From positions 11,684 to 21,915 of the forward strand of contig DGYJ01000040.1 of the NCBI GenBank assembly GCA_002396665.1: a stretch of 10,232 bases of DNA. The letters are read 5' to 3'. The notes below the pieces were generated by a model that worked only from the letters and a program-made list of their open reading frames with translations, searched no databases and was not told where the DNA came from. Positions 6,459 to 10,232 of the stretch are shown piece by piece (within the stretch, counting starts at the first letter, position 1; each line of letters opens with the position of its first letter). Origin of the DNA: Bdellovibrionaceae bacterium UBA5009 (GTDB lineage: Bacteria; Bdellovibrionota; Bdellovibrionia; Bdellovibrionales; Bdellovibrionaceae). A program made the position numbers and the translations under genes.

Positions 6459-7690
6459 TGTCGAGCCGTGGACTGCGTGGAATAAAAACTGTTCGGGATT
6501 TTGAATTTAAGGACAAGGTTGTTTTTTTGCGTTTAGATTTAAACGTTCCCCTTGAGGACGGAAAAATCACTGATGAAACAAGAATTCAAGCGGCACTGCC
6601 AACAATTAAATACATCCAAGAAAAGGGTGGAAAAATTGTGATGGCTTCGCATCTAGGACGACCGCAGTCCGCACAAGATAAGCAGTATTCCATGGAGCCT
6701 ATTGCGCTTCGTTTGACTGAACTTTTATCTTCGGAAGTTCTTTTGGTTGAGGAGCCTTCCGCAGAAGCAGTGAAAGGTCTGTTGATCGGTCTTAAGAAAA
6801 ATCAATTGATCTTGCTTGAAAATGTTCGCTTCGAACCAGGTGAAACTAAAAATTCTCCTGAATTTGCCCATGTTATCGCAAGCTATGCTCAGATCTATAT
6901 CAATGATGCCTTTGGTGCTAGCCATAGGGCCCATTCGACGATTCATGCACTTCCTGAATTGATGAAAGAAAAAGGAATTGGTTTTTTGATCGAAAAAGAA
7001 ATTCAAATGTTGGATCAGCTTTTAGATCAACCTCAAAAACCTTACTTAGCAATTTTGGGTGGTTCAAAAGTTTCAGACAAAATTTCCGTGATCGAAAAAT
7101 TAATTGATCTTGTGGATGGATTTTTGATTGGTGGGGCCATGGCCTATACTTTTTTAAAGGCCCAGGGGACACCAGTTGGTAAATCTTTAGTTGAAGAAGA
7201 TAAACTTAAATACGCACGCGAAATGATCGAACGTATTGCGGCCAGGGGAAAGACCTTATTGCTTCCCGTAGATCATGTGATCACCACATCCATCACGGAC
7301 ACAGCTTCACGAAAAACCACAGACAATGCGGTTATTCAAGATGGTTGGATGGGTGTCGATATTGGTCCCCAAACAATTAAAAATTATTCGGCAGCTATTT
7401 CAGAAGCAAAGACTGTTTTTTGGAACGGCCCCATGGGTGTTTTTGAAACAGATGAATTTTCAAAAGGCACATTTGGAATTGCAGAGTCCCTCGCAAAATG
7501 TTCTGCGATGAAAATTGTTGGTGGCGGGGACAGTGCTGCAGCGGCAGAAGCTTCTGGTTTTGCTTCGCAAATGACTCATATTTCAACAGGTGGCGGAGCC
7601 AGCCTAGAGTATTTGCAAGGTGATAAATTGCCAGGACTTGAAGTCTTGCGTCCTAAAATTAAAACCTCTGAAGTGATCAAGCCCAGCTAG
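6458..7690 (+). CDS. pgk: Phosphoglycerate kinase
   Basis: Pgk transfers phosphate between 1,3-bisphosphoglycerate and ADP, the first ATP-forming step of glycolysis, in the cytoplasm. The 410-aa product is slightly longer than the common 390-400 aa, with about 10 extra residues at the N-terminus. Family motifs are complete: RLDLNVP at 25-31 (substrate Asp27 and Asn29), SHLGRP at 64-69, ENVRFEPGE at 121-129, GGSKVSDK at 201-208, WNGPMGVFE at 322-330, GGGDS at 355-359 and the STGGGAS loop at 376-382. The start ATG shares its A with the gap stop (TAATG) and has AAGG a few bases upstream, which indicates translational coupling. tpiA begins 13 bp after the stop. Nothing is truncated or frameshifted. 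Confidence 0.97.
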   Translation: MSSRGLRGIKTVRDFEFKDKVVFLRLDLNVPLEDGKITDETRIQAALPTIKYIQEKGGKIVMASHLGRPQSAQDKQYSMEPIALRLTELLSSEVLLVEEPSAEAVKGLLIGLKKNQLILLENVRFEPGETKNSPEFAHVIASYAQIYINDAFGASHRAHSTIHALPELMKEKGIGFLIEKEIQMLDQLLDQPQKPYLAILGGSKVSDKISVIEKLIDLVDGFLIGGAMAYTFLKAQGTPVGKSLVEEDKLKYAREMIERIAARGKTLLLPVDHVITTSITDTASRKTTDNAVIQDGWMGVDIGPQTIKNYSAAISEAKTVFWNGPMGVFETDEFSKGTFGIAESLAKCSAMKIVGGGDSAAAAEASGFASQMTHISTGGGASLEYLQGDKLPGLEVLRPKIKTSEVIKPS

Positions 7691-7703
7691 TCAGGAGACA
7701 AGA

Positions 7704-8504
7704 ATGAGATCAGGAAAAATTTTTGCTGCGAATTGGAAGCTTCATAAAAATATTTCTCAAACCCAGTCTTTTTTTGAAGCTCTATTTGCAAGTCTCTTAA
7801 AAAATTCTGCTCAACTTTCGCAACACCATTTTGTTATTTTCCCACCGGCTACTTCTTTAGAGTCTACGGCGAATTCTTTACAGAAATTTTTGTCAAATTC
7901 ACAGGCCAATGCTTTTGCGGGCCGTCTGCGTTTTGGATCTCAGAATGCGTACTGGATGGCACAAGGGGCTTTTACCGGTGAAATATCTGCCCAAGTTGTT
8001 AAAGACTTGGGTGGTGATATGGTTTTGCTTGGCCATAGCGAGCGAAGAAAGATCTTCGGCGAAAATGATGAGTTGATCAGTCAAAAGGTTCATTTTGTCC
8101 ATTCCCTTGGTTTAACATCCATGTTGTGTATTGGCGAAACTTTGGAAGAAAGACAGTCTGGACAAACCATGAAGGTTTTAGAAAATCAAATTCGTCATGG
8201 ATTATCAAAAGTCTTATCTTCAGCCAAAGACATCAATGAAAAAGAAAATTTAATTTTAGCCTACGAACCTGTTTGGGCCATTGGCACAGGACAAGTCGCA
8301 ACGATGGAGCAGGTTGAAGAAGCCCATCAAGGAATCAAAAAATTATTGTCTGATCTTGGTTTATCAAAAATAAAAGTTTTGTATGGTGGCAGTGTGAAGC
8401 CAGACAATTCAAAATCACTTTTAGCTTTGCCATCGGTTGATGGATTCTTGATTGGTGGCGCCGCCCTAGAAGTGGATTCTTATCTTAAGATCGCTGGCTT
8501 GTGA
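7704..8504 (+). CDS. tpiA: Triosephosphate isomerase
   Basis: TpiA interconverts dihydroxyacetone phosphate and glyceraldehyde 3-phosphate. The 266-aa protein contains the complete active site: Asn10 and Lys12 in AANWKLHK, His111 in GHSERR (110-115), Glu188 in AYEPVWA (186-192) and the mobile loop AIGTG (192-196). The phosphate-binding segments GGSVKPDN (228-235) and GFLIGGAAL (247-255) are also present. It is a little longer than the typical 250 aa because of extra residues at about 30-45 and 60-72. AGGAGA at 7693-7698 is a strong ribosome binding site for ATG 7704. It is the last gene of the gap-pgk-tpiA unit. The stop lies one base from the stop of the convergent minus-strand gene, leaving no room for a dedicated terminator. 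Confidence 0.97.
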   Translation: MRSGKIFAANWKLHKNISQTQSFFEALFASLLKNSAQLSQHHFVIFPPATSLESTANSLQKFLSNSQANAFAGRLRFGSQNAYWMAQGAFTGEISAQVVKDLGGDMVLLGHSERRKIFGENDELISQKVHFVHSLGLTSMLCIGETLEERQSGQTMKVLENQIRHGLSKVLSSAKDINEKENLILAYEPVWAIGTGQVATMEQVEEAHQGIKKLLSDLGLSKIKVLYGGSVKPDNSKSLLALPSVDGFLIGGAALEVDSYLKIAGL

Positions 8505-8505
8505 G

Positions 8506-9549
8506 TTAGAGCTCGCGGCAAAAAAACCAACGTTTTCCGAGCTCATCAATTTTAATGTCTTGAATTTGAAATCTGGGATTTTGAAAAACCACTTCCGATT
8601 CTGCAGGATTTATTGGTGCAATATTTTTACCAGTTTTATTTTTTACAACAAGCACAGAGTTGAGCGCAAAGGACAAGAAGGAAGTGTTAAAACTACCGCT
8701 TAAAAAATGACTATAGGGTAGGACGTCACCAGCTTTAAGGTTTTTAAGATCCGATGGGGGAAGGTATGTCCCGATGTAGACATTGCCATTGTATGTCGGA
8801 AATTTTTGAACAATGGGCCCAAGCTTTTTTTGAATGTTTATCAGGTAGGATCTTGCCGCAATGGATACGGCCACTTCTGGTTTATTAATAGCCACATAAA
8901 GCCCGCCGATATAGTAACTTAGAATGCTTTTTTCGAAATAGTTCAAACACTCTTTCGGATCGTCCTGGATAGCAACGGCTCCTTCTAAATGTTGATTTAA
9001 AATATTAAAGATGGCTGGTAAGTACGTCAACGGTTGGCAATGTTCAATTTTATCACAAAGTTGTTTCGATCTTTCAAGAATAGAAGCTTCGTTCTTGATT
9101 AAATTACTTAGCAAGATTTTTAAGTCGCCAAACGAACCAGCCCCATAGGTGTTTTGAATTGATAGAAGCAGTGCTTTTAAACTGTTTTTGACCTGATAAA
9201 CTTGTTCTTTGCTGATATGTTTAAGAGCTTCAGCTGTGTCATAAGCATTATCTTGAGTGTCGGACGAATACATTTCTGCATTTTGAAGAGCATCAAATTC
9301 TGTTAAAAAAAGAATATCATCAATGCGGCTTGGTTTTTTTTCAGCCTTGCTGCAGTCCAATTGGTAAAGCTTCGCGACATTTTCAGGCATGGAGTTAGAG
9401 GAATAGGAAAGCTTTGTCAGGCTTGATAGAAGAGTCCCGCTGTCAAATCGGGCTGGGTCTGCGCTGGCGAAATATCCACAAAGCCCAAGTGCCAAGAGCG
9501 CAATGACTTTTACAATAAGAATGTTTTCGCTGAATTGATTTTTTTTCAT
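8506..9549 (-). CDS. Exported protein with ADP-ribosyltransferase-like C-terminal domain
   Basis: From ATG 9549 the protein has 347 aa. Residues 1-30 are a signal peptide: Lys-Lys start, hydrophobic core at about 10-27, and an Ala-Ser-Ala site at 28-30, so it should be exported. A helical region follows (about 60-245), including Cys165, Cys171 and Cys201. Residues 205-334 resemble the R-S-E class of ADP-ribosyltransferases: a YYIGGLYVAIN helix, then NVYIGTYLPPSDL (256-268), HFLSGSFN (281-288) in the place of the STS strand, and AESEVVF (316-322) with the ExE pair Glu317/Glu319, then PRFQI. The first motif, usually YRG, reads YIG, so the NAD-binding Arg is replaced by Ile259. It may be a divergent or inactive ART. 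In-frame GTG 9561 would add four residues. No clear ribosome binding site is seen. I recognise no closer family. The ART assignment rests on motif pattern alone. Confidence 0.5.
   Translation of the reverse strand: MKKNQFSENILIVKVIALLALGLCGYFASADPARFDSGTLLSSLTKLSYSSNSMPENVAKLYQLDCSKAEKKPSRIDDILFLTEFDALQNAEMYSSDTQDNAYDTAEALKHISKEQVYQVKNSLKALLLSIQNTYGAGSFGDLKILLSNLIKNEASILERSKQLCDKIEHCQPLTYLPAIFNILNQHLEGAVAIQDDPKECLNYFEKSILSYYIGGLYVAINKPEVAVSIAARSYLINIQKKLGPIVQKFPTYNGNVYIGTYLPPSDLKNLKAGDVLPYSHFLSGSFNTSFLSFALNSVLVVKNKTGKNIAPINPAESEVVFQNPRFQIQDIKIDELGKRWFFCREL
8509..8544. repeat. GAGCTCG/CGAGCTC inverted repeat at the tpiA convergence
   Basis: GAGCTCG (8509-8515) is the exact complement of CGAGCTC (8538-8544), with a 22-nt A-rich spacer. 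It starts four bases after the tpiA stop and lies inside the last codons of the minus-strand gene. It could help end the glycolytic transcript, but no T tract directly follows, so it is not a canonical intrinsic terminator. Confidence 0.35.
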
Positions 9550-9896
9550 AACGAAAGTCACTGCAAATTCGAACCCACCCTGTGAGTATTGGTCCTTCCC
9601 AGGGAATTGGTAAGAATCAATTTAAAAGAATAGAGCTGAAATTAAGAATGCAGATTGAAATTTTCGTGTCGAATCATTAGTCATGGCCAAGAATTGTTAG
9701 TCGTGCCCGTATCAAGCCTGCACGCTTTGTGTTTTTTAGCACCCAGTGGGCTCCAAAAAGAGTCATAATGCGTCAAGTCATTGGTCAATTAATTTAGTAA
9801 AATCAATAACTTATATTGAGACTGGGTCTTGCTACAGGGGAATGGTAGAGCTAAAATGGATATGTGTGTGTGGCCAGGCTCTGAAAGAGAGTTGTT
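9550..9896. other. Gene-free intergenic region with short repeats
   Basis: These 347 bases separate the leftward ART-like gene from the rightward zinc-ribbon gene, so they should contain promoters for both. I see no convincing gene or RNA. Visible items are two imperfect direct repeats, TTAGTCATGGCC (9677-9688) and TTAGTCGTGCCC (9697-9708); four GTCA tetramers at 9762-9787; CATAAT (9764-9769), a possible plus-strand -10 box without a good -35; and a short GT run at 9862-9871. None is strong enough to name a promoter. Confidence 0.6.
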
Positions 9897-10187
9897 ATGA
9901 AGTTCCGAACCTTGTTTTTAGGCTCGAAAGAGGCCACCGGCCCTGTTCATTACCGTCGCTGCCACCATTGTGGCGAGCTCAATGAAGCCGAAAATCATCT
10001 GGTGAATAGTTGCACCAATTGCCATAAGAATTTGCTGAGTTTCTTTTATTTTGATGAATGTAAGGCGCTGGGACTTCCAAGTCTTCGGAAGGCCGACCAA
10101 AAATCCCGTTTGCCTCTGAAGAACTATCCCCCCATACTGGGTTTGACCGTGTACTGGGAGACATCCAATGAAAGTCGATTTGAATGA
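9897..10187 (+). CDS. Small zinc-ribbon protein of unknown function
   Basis: The 96-aa product has two CxxC pairs, Cys22/Cys25 (CHHC) and Cys39/Cys42 (CTNC), separated by 13 residues, the layout of a treble-clef or zinc-ribbon metal site. The region before it is short and basic (GSKEATGPVHYRR). After it come a FFYFDE segment and a basic stretch (61-75), and Cys55 lies outside the pairs. There is no signal peptide. The ribosome binding site is weak (AGAGAG around 9887). The stop lies 20 bases inside the next gene, whose own ribosome binding site is in this gene's 3' end, so the two are probably one transcript. I recognise no named family. Nucleic-acid or protein binding would be typical of such a fold, but nothing here proves it. 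It is probably real because of the zinc-site spacing and the operon overlap. Confidence 0.65.
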   Translation: MKFRTLFLGSKEATGPVHYRRCHHCGELNEAENHLVNSCTNCHKNLLSFFYFDECKALGLPSLRKADQKSRLPLKNYPPILGLTVYWETSNESRFE

Positions 10188-10232
10188 TATTAAAAAAGCC
10201 CAAGAGCTTCTGAAGGGGACAGTTAAGCTGAC
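10168..10232 (+). CDS. ilvA: Probable threonine ammonia-lyase, N-terminus only
   Basis: Only 21 codons are inside the window. They read MKVDLNDIKKAQELLKG, then TVKL. This matches the N-terminal signature of PLP-dependent threonine/serine ammonia-lyases, an I-x-x-A helix followed by L-x-G-x-V and normally T-P. These enzymes deaminate threonine to 2-oxobutanoate, the first step to isoleucine or a catabolic route. GGGAG at 10156-10160, 7 nt upstream, is a strong ribosome binding site. The gene overlaps the zinc-ribbon gene by 20 bases in another frame. The PLP lysine and any regulatory ACT domain lie beyond the window, so the IlvA and TdcB types cannot be told apart. Confidence 0.55.
   Translation, partial: MKVDLNDIKKAQELLKGTVKL

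Noticed and set aside
6304..7172. Antisense frames across gap, pgk and tpiA.
   Set aside because: They are shadows of strongly conserved genes and have no independent signals.
9472..9480. LGLC in the ART-like signal peptide as a lipobox.
   Set aside because: The residue before Cys is Leu rather than Gly/Ala/Ser, and an Ala-Ser-Ala signal peptidase I site follows.
9562..9580. GGTTCGAAT on the minus strand resembles a tRNA T-loop.
   Set aside because: The flanking bases do not form a T stem, and no acceptor or anticodon stem can be built around it.
9741..9827. ACCCAGT (9741-9747) and ACTGGGT (9821-9827) as a long-range stem.
   Set aside because: Seven bases with a 73-base loop is expected by chance, and nothing else supports an RNA structure.
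9746..9985. GTG-started plus-strand frame of 79 codons containing several Cys.
   Set aside because: It overlaps the zinc-ribbon gene in another frame, has no ribosome binding site, and its Cys are not in a known metal layout.

Overview
The window looks like chromosomal DNA of a Gram-negative deltaproteobacterium-type organism, most likely a Bdellovibrionota (Bdellovibrio-like) predator. The points in favour are an AgmX/GltJ-type C-terminal domain joined to a FecR-like segment, a SecG with a long Ala-rich tail, a tmk-holB-tatD cluster and a gap-pgk-tpiA operon, all in moderately AT-rich DNA. The lineage is an inference from protein style and context, not from a marker gene. There are 13 protein genes (two cut by the window edges) and no RNA gene, insertion sequence or CRISPR array that I can support.

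Region 1 (1-1656) holds two divergent genes. An unrecognised protein runs leftward off the window edge. A HAD-type phosphatase related to the APP1/DUF2183 group reads rightward. The 52-bp gap between them carries a compact palindromic repeat. Region 2 (1671-2863, minus strand) is a two-gene unit: secG, then a translationally coupled, membrane-anchored FecR/AgmX-type protein. Region 3 (2998-5392, plus strand) is the tightly packed set tmk, holB (delta-prime clamp-loader subunit) and tatD, so dTTP supply and replisome loading are co-expressed. Region 4 (5454-8504, plus strand) is a glycolytic operon, gap-pgk-tpiA, that interconverts triose phosphates and 3-phosphoglycerate. Its GAPDH carries cofactor-site residues that point to NADP use.

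Region 5 (8506-9549, minus strand) is an exported protein. Its C-terminal third looks like an ADP-ribosyltransferase fold with an altered first catalytic motif, and it converges on tpiA with one base between the stop codons. Region 6 (9550-9896) is a 347-base gene-free stretch with short repeats. Region 7 (9897-10232, plus strand) is a small zinc-ribbon protein overlapping the start of a probable threonine ammonia-lyase gene that runs off the window.

The most unusual items are the ART-like exported protein, the predicted NADP-type GAPDH in a standard glycolytic operon, the zinc-ribbon/dehydratase overlap, and the secG-coupled FecR/AgmX protein. I did not find a clear new multigene system; most of the window is housekeeping.
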